Positions 9,084-17,109 of a stretch of 40,045 nucleotides of DNA are shown here, piece after piece. The stretch covers positions 1 through 40,045 of the forward strand of contig JAJDWA010000019.1 in the NCBI GenBank assembly GCA_022825825.1. The letters run 5' to 3'. The notes beneath the pieces are model-generated. The model had not been told where the DNA came from and did not search any database. It saw nothing but the letters and a program-made list of their open reading frames with translations. A program made the translations under genes and the position numbers. Each line of letters starts with the position of its first letter. The first letter of the stretch is position 1. This DNA comes from Candidatus Poribacteria bacterium. GTDB taxonomy: Bacteria; Poribacteria; WGA-4E; WGA-3G.

Positions 9084-9248
9084 GGGTAACAAATAGCAGG
9101 ATTATACTATTGCTTCGTCAACATATTATTGTAGGTCGCGATTCGGAGATCGCTCCTACCGATGGCCTGCTTATGGTAGGCGGGAACTCCGATTCCCGTC
9201 TATTTCAAACCCATCAATTATCACTTGACGAAGCACTATCTGTAACCC
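9084..9248. repeat. MITE-like element with terminal inverted repeats, about 165 bp
   Basis: The arms TGCTTCGTCAA (9111-9121) and TTGACGAAGCA (9225-9235) are perfect inverted repeats. The outer arms GGGTAACAAATAG (9084) and CTATCTGTAACCC (ending 9248) pair at 11 of 13 positions. The interior holds two further hairpins of the GTAGG...CCTAC kind. No open frame. It looks like a non-autonomous inserted element between a subtype A and a subtype B permease gene. Confidence 0.6.
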
Positions 9249-9266
9249 GATCAGTGGAAATTTAAG

Positions 9267-10691
9267 TCAAATATCGGAACGAAAGAATTTCAGGAACGCC
9301 ACAGTTGTCAACATAACAGCCAAAAAACAGAGCAGCAGTAGGTCTGTAACAGAATGCCGAAGGGTTTCTGATAAAGAAGTTTCTGCTATGTCTGGCGGCG
9401 GGGCAATTTTCTTTGATTCTGAAGGTTTATTTGCTATGGATTGTATGGATCGCATTATTGTCGCGAACTGATCGTCTGAAATTCCTCTGAAGTACTCCTC
9501 CTCAAGTTGAGTATAATAACGAGTGCCCGTTTGAAAATAGGTGTTTCTTTTTATCTTACCAGTCTTTGCTAAATTCATGACGAGATAAGTGAGCGAAGAT
9601 GTCGGTGTGATTCGGGAAAGCGTTTCCCCTACCGATTCTTGCCGCTTTTTTTCACGCTGATATTCGCGGTCTAATTTTTCAACCTGTTCCTGAAATTTCT
9701 GTCTATATTCGGCATCAATTGGTTCTCTGATTTCAGCGATTTTAGCGGCATCCTTATTTAAATCAATTGAAGTTCCCAAAGAACTTTCAATAATTTTTTT
9801 CACGACAATTGCATCCTTTTCCGCATTGAGATTGTTCAGAATTGCAGTTTTTTCCATATAGACACTTTGCACAGCGCGTGTCGGTGCAATGAGTTTGGCG
9901 GTTAGAAATCCAACGCGTGGCGTAATTAATACTGCAAGCACCCACACTGTAAAGGCGACAATGAGTGCAGTCTTGGAATTATCTAAAAAAGTAGAGATTA
10001 CTGTTCCTATTGCAAAAAATACACCTATGTAGAGCAACGAAACTAATGTCAAACTGAGCACGCGTAGAAAAATGTCAGACTCACCTAAAGGGAATCCTTG
10101 CGAGACAAGCAGGAGCAAACCTAAGAGGAACGATACAAGGAACGGAACGACAAAAACAATGTATCCACCAATCAATTTGCTCCACAAAAACAGATCGCGT
10201 GAGAGGGAATTTGCCAAAGTAATCCGAAGTGTTCCCGCTTCTCTTTCGCCAGCAACGGCATCAAACGTAAACAGCAGTGCCAGCAGACTAAAGACAGTGC
10301 TAACGATAAATAGAAAATCCAGGTTTCCCAAAGCGGATGAGAGTGGGGCATCCGCTGTTGAAGTTGACCCCTGTTTTACACCGTTGCGTGTCATCCCAAG
10401 ATAGCTTGGAAGAGCTTCCTCTAAACCTTTCGCAAACACGCTTAAAGGTGTTGGCTCAAGAAAGAGTTTAGAAACTTCCAGGTCCGGGGCTGGCGCATCC
10501 GGCGGCTTTTCCTCATCTCCTGCTCCCGAAAGTTTGATTGATTCCTGATAATTTATCTGGTTTTGGAGGTAATTGCGATAATTAATGTGTAGGGTGAGTG
10601 GAACAAGCAGCAGACACATCAGAAGGAGGGCAATAAACCGTATACTCAAAATATGATGCATCATCTCTTTTTGAATCAATGTCAGTAACAT
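9267..10691 (-). CDS. ABC-2 type permease, subtype A, copy 3 (most diverged)
   Basis: A 474-residue subtype A permease with the same arrangement of six predicted membrane segments and the signature FDAVAGEREAGTLR. It is the most diverged of the four A copies: the first loop is shortened and acidic-proline rich (GDEEKPPDAPAPD), the charged region around 290-330 differs, and there is a unique insertion near residues 395-430. Its 3' flank also lacks the block shared by the other three. The start ATG has AAGGAA upstream and the 154-nt spacer to the preceding A gene matches the one at 2037-2190. It is the middle gene of the first A-A-B block. Substrate unknown. Confidence 0.87.
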   Translation of the reverse strand: MLLTLIQKEMMHHILSIRFIALLLMCLLLVPLTLHINYRNYLQNQINYQESIKLSGAGDEEKPPDAPAPDLEVSKLFLEPTPLSVFAKGLEEALPSYLGMTRNGVKQGSTSTADAPLSSALGNLDFLFIVSTVFSLLALLFTFDAVAGEREAGTLRITLANSLSRDLFLWSKLIGGYIVFVVPFLVSFLLGLLLLVSQGFPLGESDIFLRVLSLTLVSLLYIGVFFAIGTVISTFLDNSKTALIVAFTVWVLAVLITPRVGFLTAKLIAPTRAVQSVYMEKTAILNNLNAEKDAIVVKKIIESSLGTSIDLNKDAAKIAEIREPIDAEYRQKFQEQVEKLDREYQREKKRQESVGETLSRITPTSSLTYLVMNLAKTGKIKRNTYFQTGTRYYTQLEEEYFRGISDDQFATIMRSIQSIANKPSESKKIAPPPDIAETSLSETLRHSVTDLLLLCFLAVMLTTVAFLKFFRSDI

Positions 10692-10761
10692 ATTGAATTT
10701 CCTTTATTTTTGCATTTGTTTAATTTGTGTGATCCCATGCAATAGGGTTGTTATCAATACT

Positions 10762-10790
10762 TACTACAAATGACGCTGGTAAAAGTTGCA
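10762..10790 (-). promoter_or_regulatory. Candidate ECF-type promoter upstream of permease A copy 3
   Basis: Minus-strand TGCAAC, 17 nt, GTAGTA, 71 nt from the start codon of 9267-10691, exactly the spacing found at 2107-2135. It lies in the A-A spacer conserved between the two permease blocks. Confidence 0.4.
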
Positions 10791-10845
10791 CCTATTTCAC
10801 GCTAAGCGTTTTTGAAAATGCTACGGTTTATCATAATTTGCTGCG

Positions 10846-12255
10846 TCAAATATCGGAACGGAAAAATTTCAGGAATGCCACAGTTGTCAACACGACTGCA
10901 AAGAAGCAGAGCAACAGTACATCTACCATTGATTGACGGAGTGTTTCTCCTAAGGTTATTGTCTCTAAAGATGGGGGTTGTGTAATTTTGACAGTATCCT
11001 CTGATGTAAATGCTCTTGCTGAAGCATGATCCATAATTTTGCTGAACAGATCTGTATGGAGCATATCATAATAGCGGTCTCCTACTTGAAAATAGATGCT
11101 TCTTGCCCCTTTTCCTGTCTGTGTTAGGTTCGTAGCGAGATAGATGAGAGAAGATGTCGGTGTGATTCGGGAAAGCATCTCACCGATCTGCTCTTGTCGT
11201 TCGGTTTCACGTTTGTAATCGCGATCGAGTTTGTTAGCGTAGTCTTGGAATTTCGCTCGATATTCCTCTTCGAGAGGTTTCACGCGTTCATCAACTTTTT
11301 TAGCATTTTCGCCTCCTACTATTACAGCACCGTCCTCATTCGGAGGGAGTTCCCTTATAGCTTTCCATTTTTCCTCATCGATTATTGCGTTGAAATCGTC
11401 TCGCATGGCTGTTTTTTCCATATAGACGCTCTGTGAGGTTCGTGTTGGCACAATAAGTTCGGCGGCGAGAAATCCAACGCGTGGTGTAATCAGAACAGCA
11501 AACACCCACACGGTAAAGGCAATGATAAGTGCTGTTTTGGAATTGTCCAAGTAGGTGGAAATCACCGTGCCTATTGCGAAAAAGACTGCAATGTAGATCA
11601 GCGAGATAAGTGTTAGACTCAGGACTCGTGGAAAAATCTCTGGTTCGCTCAACGGGAATCCTTGTGCTACTAACAACAGCAAACCAAATAAGAATGAGAC
11701 TATAAATGGAACGATAAACACGATGTAACCACCAATCAATTTGCTCCACAGAAATAGGTCTCGTGGAAGGGCGTTCGCCAAAGTTATGCGGAGCGTGCCT
11801 GCTTCTCTTTCCCCGGCAACTGCATCGAACGTAAACAGTAACGCGAGTAGACTGAAGACAGTACCGACTACAAACAGAAAATCGAGATGCCCTAATAGAT
11901 AGGAGAGAGAGGAAACCAGGTCGGGTGCTCCTTGTGTAATCCCATTACGTGTCATGCCAAGATAACTCGGCAATGCATCTGCCAATCCATTTGCGAAGAC
12001 GCTCAAAGGGGTCGGTTTGAGGATGAGTTTAGAAACCTCCCGCTCCGGTTCCAATGGCAACTTCGGATTTACTGTGGTTTCTTCAATGTTTGCGAGTTTA
12101 ACGGCTTCTTGGTAATCCACTAAGTTCTGGCGATAATTTCGGTAATTGGTAGAAAGTGTGAGCGGCACGAGAAGGAGACACATCACAAGGAGCGCGACGA
12201 AACGGACGCTCAGGATATGATGCATCATCTCTTTACGAATTAGTGTTAGTAGCAT
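10846..12255 (-). CDS. ABC-2 type permease, subtype A, copy 4
   Basis: A 469-residue subtype A permease, first gene of the first A-A-B block in transcription order. It is very close to 636-2036 over the first 190 residues (the loop YRNYRQNLVDYQEAVK and the signature FDAVAGEREAGTLR at equivalent places) and in the 3' end plus 3' flank, but differs in the charged region (about 285-320) and near 410-425. Six membrane segments are predicted as in its paralogs. The start ATG has AAGGAG upstream. It lies 159 nt downstream of the coiled-coil gene 12415-13317. The block arrangement suggests the A-A-B set was duplicated as a unit. Substrate and ATPase unknown. Confidence 0.88.
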   Translation of the reverse strand: MLLTLIRKEMMHHILSVRFVALLVMCLLLVPLTLSTNYRNYRQNLVDYQEAVKLANIEETTVNPKLPLEPEREVSKLILKPTPLSVFANGLADALPSYLGMTRNGITQGAPDLVSSLSYLLGHLDFLFVVGTVFSLLALLFTFDAVAGEREAGTLRITLANALPRDLFLWSKLIGGYIVFIVPFIVSFLFGLLLLVAQGFPLSEPEIFPRVLSLTLISLIYIAVFFAIGTVISTYLDNSKTALIIAFTVWVFAVLITPRVGFLAAELIVPTRTSQSVYMEKTAMRDDFNAIIDEEKWKAIRELPPNEDGAVIVGGENAKKVDERVKPLEEEYRAKFQDYANKLDRDYKRETERQEQIGEMLSRITPTSSLIYLATNLTQTGKGARSIYFQVGDRYYDMLHTDLFSKIMDHASARAFTSEDTVKITQPPSLETITLGETLRQSMVDVLLLCFFAVVLTTVAFLKFFRSDI

Positions 12256-12414
12256 TTAGCATTCTCCTTATATGATGGCAAAAACAACCCCTCCTGACTC
12301 ACACAAAACCTACTTTTACTGGTATTGTCATAACAACACGTCAGCAAGGACATATAATGTGCAAGTTTATAATATCAATGAAACAGAATAGCCCACAGGG
12401 TCTATAACGTTATG

Positions 12415-13317
12415 CTATATTTGAATAGTGGGAGGTTTCTTTTTCATCTTCTGTTTTGGATTTTGGGGAGGCATTGATTTTTGAAGACGTTCTAAAGTCT
12501 CTCGTAAGTGTTCAATCTGTTTCCTAACGTTTTCAAGTTGTTGTGAATTGAACCTATTCTTCGAGCGTTCAATTTGTTCTTTGGCTCGTTCAACTTGCGC
12601 TTTAGCCTGTTCAATCTGTGCCATTACGCGTTCAGCTTGTTCCTTATCTTGTTCAACCTTCTCTGCTGCTTCCCGTATCTTCTCGATATGTCTGTTTACC
12701 AACTTATAAATAAAAGCGGCTTTATAATCTTCCCAATTATGAAAAGGGGCTTTATAAGTTTCCCAATTATCCGTTGGTGGAATGTGGATCATCCCCGGGT
12801 TGCGAAGATTCGGATTGTCTTTCAGAAAAGCCAAAGTGTATCGCTTTGAAAGATAGGATACATAATCTCCGAAATTTTCTATGGTGATACCGTTGTCTAA
12901 AAGAAGCTGCAGCCATGCTTCCCGCGGATAGCGTGCATCAATCTCCGCGGTTGTAAACTGACTGACATGCCTTTTTCCGTTTTTTAGAATAGTTCCACTG
13001 TCGGTTTTACGGTATACAATCACTACCACTGTGGTCTTTAAATGGCTGTGATTGTAGGTTTTATCAAACGTTTCCATCAATGCTTGCGCGGTTTGGGGGC
13101 CAGTATAGCCTTTAATAGTACTTAGTACACCCTCTGTTAATTTTGTCATTTCACTTAAACTGAACTTTCCTGAATTGTTCGTTACTTCTGTCTTTTCAAT
13201 CAAACTGTACCTTTCTGAATTCTCTGATGTTTCTGAGTTCGCTTGTGAGCCAAAAAAGATGGCTATACCCAGAACTGTCAAAAATGAAAGTATCCGCATA
13301 GCGATTTTAGCTTTCAT
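12415..13317 (-). CDS. Secreted coiled-coil protein with sigma-shared domain, copy 1
   Basis: A 300-residue protein of unknown function. Residues 1-29 look like a signal peptide or N-terminal anchor. Residues 71-175 (YTGPQT, ALMETFD, WLQLLLDNGITIENF, YTLAFLKDNP) form a domain also found at the C terminus of the sigma factor 3753-4865. An 11-residue unit of the type NWExYKAxF is duplicated at about 184-202. Residues 210-283 are a charged Ala/Glu/Lys/Arg coiled coil; the tail is basic and ends KKKPPTIQI. The first 20 and last 46 residues are nearly identical to the neighbouring paralog. The ATG has AAGGAG 6 nt upstream. A periplasmic sensor or ligand-sharing partner of the sigma factor is possible, but nothing in the sequence proves it. 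Confidence 0.8.
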   Translation of the reverse strand: MKAKIAMRILSFLTVLGIAIFFGSQANSETSENSERYSLIEKTEVTNNSGKFSLSEMTKLTEGVLSTIKGYTGPQTAQALMETFDKTYNHSHLKTTVVVIVYRKTDSGTILKNGKRHVSQFTTAEIDARYPREAWLQLLLDNGITIENFGDYVSYLSKRYTLAFLKDNPNLRNPGMIHIPPTDNWETYKAPFHNWEDYKAAFIYKLVNRHIEKIREAAEKVEQDKEQAERVMAQIEQAKAQVERAKEQIERSKNRFNSQQLENVRKQIEHLRETLERLQKSMPPQNPKQKMKKKPPTIQI

Positions 13318-13345
13318 AATGTCTCCTTTGTTAGTATAGAATTGT

Positions 13346-13360
13346 AGAGGTGCTACCTCT
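13346..13360. promoter_or_regulatory. Small hairpin in the leader of coiled-coil copy 1
   Basis: A perfect 6-bp stem AGAGGT/ACCTCT with a 3-nt loop, 29 nt upstream of the start codon. The same hairpin is in the leader of the paralog (14567-14581). Possibly an mRNA stability or translation element. Confidence 0.35.
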
Positions 13361-13404
13361 GTTTATAACCATACTTTTGTGCCGCCAATTCTTTGTTATT
13401 TGTT

Positions 13405-13433
13405 TTACACACGGTTTCTCCAGAAAAGTTGCA
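13405..13433 (-). promoter_or_regulatory. Candidate ECF-type promoter upstream of coiled-coil copy 1
   Basis: Minus-strand TGCAAC, 17 nt, GTGTAA, ending 88 nt before the start codon. TGCAACTTTT is identical to the elements before the permease genes although the surrounding sequence is unrelated. Confidence 0.45.
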
Positions 13434-13506
13434 GGAGATATGTAGGAGTGTAAATATTAATGGTGAAAACAGAATAGACCACAGGGGCTATAATGTTATC
13501 CTTATG

Positions 13507-14538
13507 TTATATCTGAATAGTGGGAGGTTTCTTTTTCATCTTCTGATTTGAATCCTGAGGAGGCATTGATTTTTGAAGACGTTCTAAAGTCTCTCGCAAG
13601 TGTTCAATCTGTTTCCTAACGTTTTCAAGTTGTTGTGAATTGAACATTTTCTTTACGCGCTCAGCTTGTGCCTTGGCTTGTTCAGCTCGTTTTTTAGCTT
13701 GTTCAGCCAGAACTTTAGCGTGCTCAGCTCGTTCTTTGGCTTGTTCAGCTCGTTCAGCAGTTTTCAGCATCTTGGCATAATCCATTTCCAATTTATCAAT
13801 ATAGGCAGCTTGATAGGTTTCCCAATCATCCGTTGGTAGAATGTCGAGAATCCCCGCATTGCGAAGATTCGGATTGTCTTTCAGAAAAGCCAAAGTGTGT
13901 CGCTTTGACAGGTAGGACGCGTACTCTCCGAAATTTTCTATGGTGATACCTTTGTCCAAAAGTAGTTGAAGCCATGCTTCTCTCGGATATCGTGCATCAA
14001 TTTCCTCGTTTGTAAACTGGCTGACGTGTTTTTTTTCATCAACACTATCAAGCTTATCTAATAAGTTGATTTTACCCTCACCGGAATGTTTTGAATGTTT
14101 TATGATGGTGCCATTACTTAAACGTATCTGGAGCCATATTGCCAGCGGATTTTGTGAATCAAATTCTATGGTTGTGATCTGGTTGATGTATTTTTTTCCG
14201 TCAACACTATCAATCTTTTGGGACAGGTTTATGCCACCTGTTGTTAGAATAGAAGCACTGGATGTTCCACCATCGGTTTTACGGTATATAATCACCGAGG
14301 TTTTTAAATGGTTACGATTGTAGATTTCGTCAAACGTTTCCATCAGGGCTTGCACGGTTTGTGGACCATTATATTCTTCAGTGGTACTTAGTCCATCTTT
14401 CGTTAGTTTTGTCATTTCAATCAAACTGAACCCTCCTGAATTTTCTGCTGTTTCTGAGTTCACTTGCGATCCAAAAAAGATAGCTATACCCAGAACTGTC
14501 AAAAGTGAAAGTATCCACATAGCGATTTTAGCTTTCAT
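13507..14538 (-). CDS. Secreted coiled-coil protein with sigma-shared domain, copy 2
   Basis: A 343-residue paralog of 12415-13317. It has a signal peptide or anchor (1-29), the sigma-shared domain (NGPQT at 57; WLQLLLDKGITIENF and HTLAFLKDNP near 189-223) and a coiled coil of strict AEQAK/AERAK repeats (260-297), then the conserved tail ending KKKPPTIQI. A 54-residue part of the domain is internally duplicated: residues 104-149 (LSQKIDSVDGKK...WLQIRLSNGT) align with 158-203 (LLDKLDSVDEKK...WLQLLLDKGI). This explains its extra length. The start has AAGGAG 6 nt upstream and the first 100 nt upstream match those of the other copy. It is the first gene of the locus in transcription order. Function unknown. 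Confidence 0.8.
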   Translation of the reverse strand: MKAKIAMWILSLLTVLGIAIFFGSQVNSETAENSGGFSLIEMTKLTKDGLSTTEEYNGPQTVQALMETFDEIYNRNHLKTSVIIYRKTDGGTSSASILTTGGINLSQKIDSVDGKKYINQITTIEFDSQNPLAIWLQIRLSNGTIIKHSKHSGEGKINLLDKLDSVDEKKHVSQFTNEEIDARYPREAWLQLLLDKGITIENFGEYASYLSKRHTLAFLKDNPNLRNAGILDILPTDDWETYQAAYIDKLEMDYAKMLKTAERAEQAKERAEHAKVLAEQAKKRAEQAKAQAERVKKMFNSQQLENVRKQIEHLRETLERLQKSMPPQDSNQKMKKKPPTIQI

Positions 14539-14566
14539 AATGTCTCCTTTGTTAGTATAGAATTGT

Positions 14567-14581
14567 AGAGGTGCTACCTCT
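14567..14581. promoter_or_regulatory. Small hairpin in the leader of coiled-coil copy 2
   Basis: The same AGAGGT/ACCTCT stem and 3-nt loop as at 13346-13360, again 29 nt upstream of the start codon. Conservation follows from the duplicated upstream region. Confidence 0.35.
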
Positions 14582-14623
14582 GTTTATAAGCATGCTTTTG
14601 TGCCAAATCCTTTGTTATTTATT

Positions 14624-14652
14624 TTACACACGCTCTTTCCAGAAAAGTTGCA
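14624..14652 (-). promoter_or_regulatory. Candidate ECF-type promoter upstream of coiled-coil copy 2
   Basis: Minus-strand TGCAAC, 17 nt, GTGTAA, ending 86 nt before the start codon. Shared with copy 1 and, in its -35-like part, with the permease genes. Confidence 0.45.
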
Positions 14653-14682
14653 GAAAAACAGTAATTGTGAAAAATTCACATC

Positions 14683-15093
14683 TCATTTGCTCAAAATTTC
14701 ATCTTTATACGCCTCAACAATTGCGTTCAAAACAGATTCAGGAATATCCTCTAACTGTGATGCTAACTCCTCTTCAACGTTAACCATCAAACTATGATCA
14801 AACGTTTCGCGTTCTGCACATGGGTCAAAAGATTCGCCATGTGCCTCCAGCAGCGCTGCTAAACGTGCGGGTGTCAACCCCGCAGAGATACCGTGTAAAT
14901 CCCATGCAGTGCCACGGTAGCCTTTCTCATAATCAATGCCGAGGTGTTTTTGCAGTATTTCTTCTCTTTCTGCACCTTGCGCGCTGCTGTTTTCAAGCTC
15001 TTCTGCAGCAGCAATTGCTCGCGTATCCAATTCTATTTGGAACGCGGTTGAAGCGTCAGCTGCTGCGACTGGATAAATTTTGTAGTTTTCCAT
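14683..15093 (-). CDS. Conserved hypothetical acidic protein
   Basis: A 136-residue soluble acidic protein that I do not recognise. It has no signal peptide or membrane segment. A predicted mostly helical fold includes an Ala/Glu-rich helix (residues 24-50), a short GYRGTAWDLHG motif near 58-68, an LTPARLAALLEAHG helix and a C-terminal helix ending in AYKDEILSK. The start ATG has GAGGAAAT directly upstream. It begins 18 nt after the stop of the NAD(P)H-hydrate repair gene on the same strand, so it is probably the last gene of a three-gene operon. No function can be inferred beyond this linkage. Confidence 0.75.
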   Translation of the reverse strand: MENYKIYPVAAADASTAFQIELDTRAIAAAEELENSSAQGAEREEILQKHLGIDYEKGYRGTAWDLHGISAGLTPARLAALLEAHGESFDPCAERETFDHSLMVNVEEELASQLEDIPESVLNAIVEAYKDEILSK

Positions 15094-15111
15094 ATTTCCT
15101 CACAAATTAGG

Positions 15112-16665
15112 TTAATTGGGTATCAACGAAGAAATTGCTTGTGGGACTGCCTGTAGCACATCGCCCGCGATGAGTCCGTGCATCCCTAACTTTTCAGCGG
15201 CAATGTTCCCCGCTAATCCGTGTAGATAAACGCCAAACACTGCTGCTTTTTCACTTGGCACTTTTTGTGCCATCAATCCTGCAATTATCCCTGTCAACAC
15301 ATCACCCATGCCTGCGGTTGCCATGCCGGCATTGCCGGTTGAATTTATCCAAGTATTTCCGTTTGGATCTGCAGTGACGGTAGGTGCACCTTTAAGTACA
15401 AGCGTTACACCGTACTGATTTGCGAATTCTTCGGCAGTGCTAATTCTGTTTGATTCTAATATTGAGATAGCAGTATTCATTAGCCGCGCCATCTCACCGG
15501 GATGCGGTGTGAGGACTGCTTCAGCACCGAGTAACGAGATAAGGTCTGTAGATTGTGCTAAGGCGTTCAACCCATCTGCATCAATAACCATCCGTAAACC
15601 GAGTTCTTGATCCGTATTTTCTTTAACCAATTGATGAACAAGTGCCACCGTTTCAGGATGTTGAGAAAGACCAGGTCCGATGGCAAGTACAGACTTTGTC
15701 CTTTCCGCGTATTCAAGGATAGCTGAGGTTGCTGATTCTGCTAAACTCCCCGCTTCCGTTTCTGGCAAGGACAACGTCATCGCTTCAGACAACTTAACCT
15801 CTAAAATTGGGTTCAGGCTTTTCGGAATAGCAAGCGTGACCAAACCCGCGCCAGCGCGCAAAGCTGCTTCACTTGCAAGTGCCGCCGCACCTGTCATTCC
15901 CGTTGATCCTGCAACCACAAGAACACGTCCGTAACTTCCCTTGTAAGATGCAGGTGAACGAGACGGTATCCATTCAGCTGCATCTTTTTCAGTTGTCCAA
16001 TGGACCTTAATATTTTGTGCATCAATGACCTGCTGTGGAAAACCGATGTCAACAACTTCTAATTTGCCCGCAAGTTCGGCACCCGGATGCACCAACAACC
16101 CTCTTTTCGGCAAACCTATTGTTACCGTTCTATCCGCTTGCACACAAGTGCCTAAAGGGTTACCAGTATCTGCATCTAAGCCAGAAGGCAAATCAACTGC
16201 CAGGATAGGTATTGGAAGGCCGTTGATAGCGTTGATAACATTAGCGATTGATTCACGCACGGGACCGCGCAACCCCGTTCCTAATATCGCATCTATCAAC
16301 AGGTCACATCTGAGGGTATTAATAAATACTGCATCTGTCAGGATTTCCTCAATCTGCAACCCAATATTTTTTGCAATATCCAAATTGGTGCGTGCTTCTC
16401 CCGTGAAACTTTCTGCTGGGGAGACAAGGAAGATTTGCACCTCACGCCCAGTGTGTGCGAGTTGCCGCGCGATAACCAGTCCATCGCCGCCGTTGTTGCC
16501 TTTACCGACAAAAATGCCTATACGTTGTACAGTCGGATAATGTTGTCTAATTGCGCGAACGATTTCACTTCCCGCCGTTTCCATGAGAACAATGCCGGGA
16601 ATGCCGATGTCTTCAATCGTATCCTGGTCAATTTGGCGCATTTGCGCTGCAGTCACAACTTTCAT
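15112..16665 (-). CDS. nnr: Bifunctional NAD(P)H-hydrate epimerase / ADP-dependent hydrate dehydratase
   Basis: A 517-residue cytosolic metabolite-repair enzyme that restores hydrated NAD(P)H. The N-terminal YjeF_N domain (about 1-220) epimerises the R and S hydrates and shows GKGNNGGDG at 54-62 and the DAILGTGLRG loop near 125. The C-terminal ribokinase-like dehydratase domain (about 235-515) shows YKGSYGRVLVVAGS, the IGPGLS and DADGLN segments, LTPHPGEMARL, and the nucleotide-binding NAGMATAGMGDVLTG signature. Length and domain order are normal for the bacterial fusion. The start ATG overlaps the upstream gene's stop by 4 nt (ATGA), which indicates translational coupling within an operon. 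Confidence 0.96.
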   Translation of the reverse strand: MKVVTAAQMRQIDQDTIEDIGIPGIVLMETAGSEIVRAIRQHYPTVQRIGIFVGKGNNGGDGLVIARQLAHTGREVQIFLVSPAESFTGEARTNLDIAKNIGLQIEEILTDAVFINTLRCDLLIDAILGTGLRGPVRESIANVINAINGLPIPILAVDLPSGLDADTGNPLGTCVQADRTVTIGLPKRGLLVHPGAELAGKLEVVDIGFPQQVIDAQNIKVHWTTEKDAAEWIPSRSPASYKGSYGRVLVVAGSTGMTGAAALASEAALRAGAGLVTLAIPKSLNPILEVKLSEAMTLSLPETEAGSLAESATSAILEYAERTKSVLAIGPGLSQHPETVALVHQLVKENTDQELGLRMVIDADGLNALAQSTDLISLLGAEAVLTPHPGEMARLMNTAISILESNRISTAEEFANQYGVTLVLKGAPTVTADPNGNTWINSTGNAGMATAGMGDVLTGIIAGLMAQKVPSEKAAVFGVYLHGLAGNIAAEKLGMHGLIAGDVLQAVPQAISSLIPN

Positions 16666-17069
16666 GCAGTATCGCCTTGTAATTGATCAGCAAATGCTAA
16701 CAACTGGACTTCCATTTTTTGTGCTGCCTGTTCTAAACTTCCCTGTGCTATCTGAATCTCCTGAACTCGTTCATCTTGATGGGTTTTCAGACAGAACGTT
16801 AAATTCGTGCGGAGGTCAAACAAACTTTGCTGAATGTGGTCTTGGAAAGAGCCAGCTGGATACATCCATCGCCTACCGCGTGTCTGTCGTAAGTTGAAGT
16901 GGCAATGTCCGTTGTCTCCGCCAAAGCAATCGAACCGCATAATCTCATCGTCAAAAACATATAGAGATGCTGCGGGACCGCGCCCACCAGCATCATCTCG
17001 CCAATATGCCTCTAATCGGACGTTATCTTGAATAGGGTATTCAACTAAATCATGTTTTTGGTTTGCCAT
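16662..17069 (-). CDS. Conserved hypothetical protein
   Basis: A 135-residue soluble protein without signal or membrane segments; I do not recognise the family. Its N-terminal half is beta-rich and aromatic (VRLEAYWRDD, ASLYVFDDEIMRFDCFG, GHCHFNLRQTRGRRW), while the C-terminal half is two helices (QDHIQQSLFDL and LEQAAQKMEVQLLAFADQL). I start at the ATG of MANQ, with AAGGAG 8 nt upstream; a GTG start 21 nt earlier would contain the Shine-Dalgarno. It is the first gene behind a strong sigma70 promoter and is translationally coupled to the NAD(P)H-hydrate repair gene. Confidence 0.78.
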   Translation of the reverse strand: MANQKHDLVEYPIQDNVRLEAYWRDDAGGRGPAASLYVFDDEIMRFDCFGGDNGHCHFNLRQTRGRRWMYPAGSFQDHIQQSLFDLRTNLTFCLKTHQDERVQEIQIAQGSLEQAAQKMEVQLLAFADQLQGDTA

Positions 17070-17109
17070 CTGTAGTACTCCTTTTCTCACAAAAGAGATT
17101 GTGGACGGA

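Noticed and set aside
12600..13760. Repeated GCTCGTT/GCTTGTTC units looked like a short-repeat or CRISPR-like array
   Set aside because: They are in-frame Ala-Glu-Gln-Ala-Lys coiled-coil codons, with no spacers.
16025..16540. 171-codon plus-strand frame inside the hydrate-repair gene
   Set aside because: It is antisense to a well-conserved enzyme and has no recognisable protein features; several such frames arise from the codon bias of the real gene.
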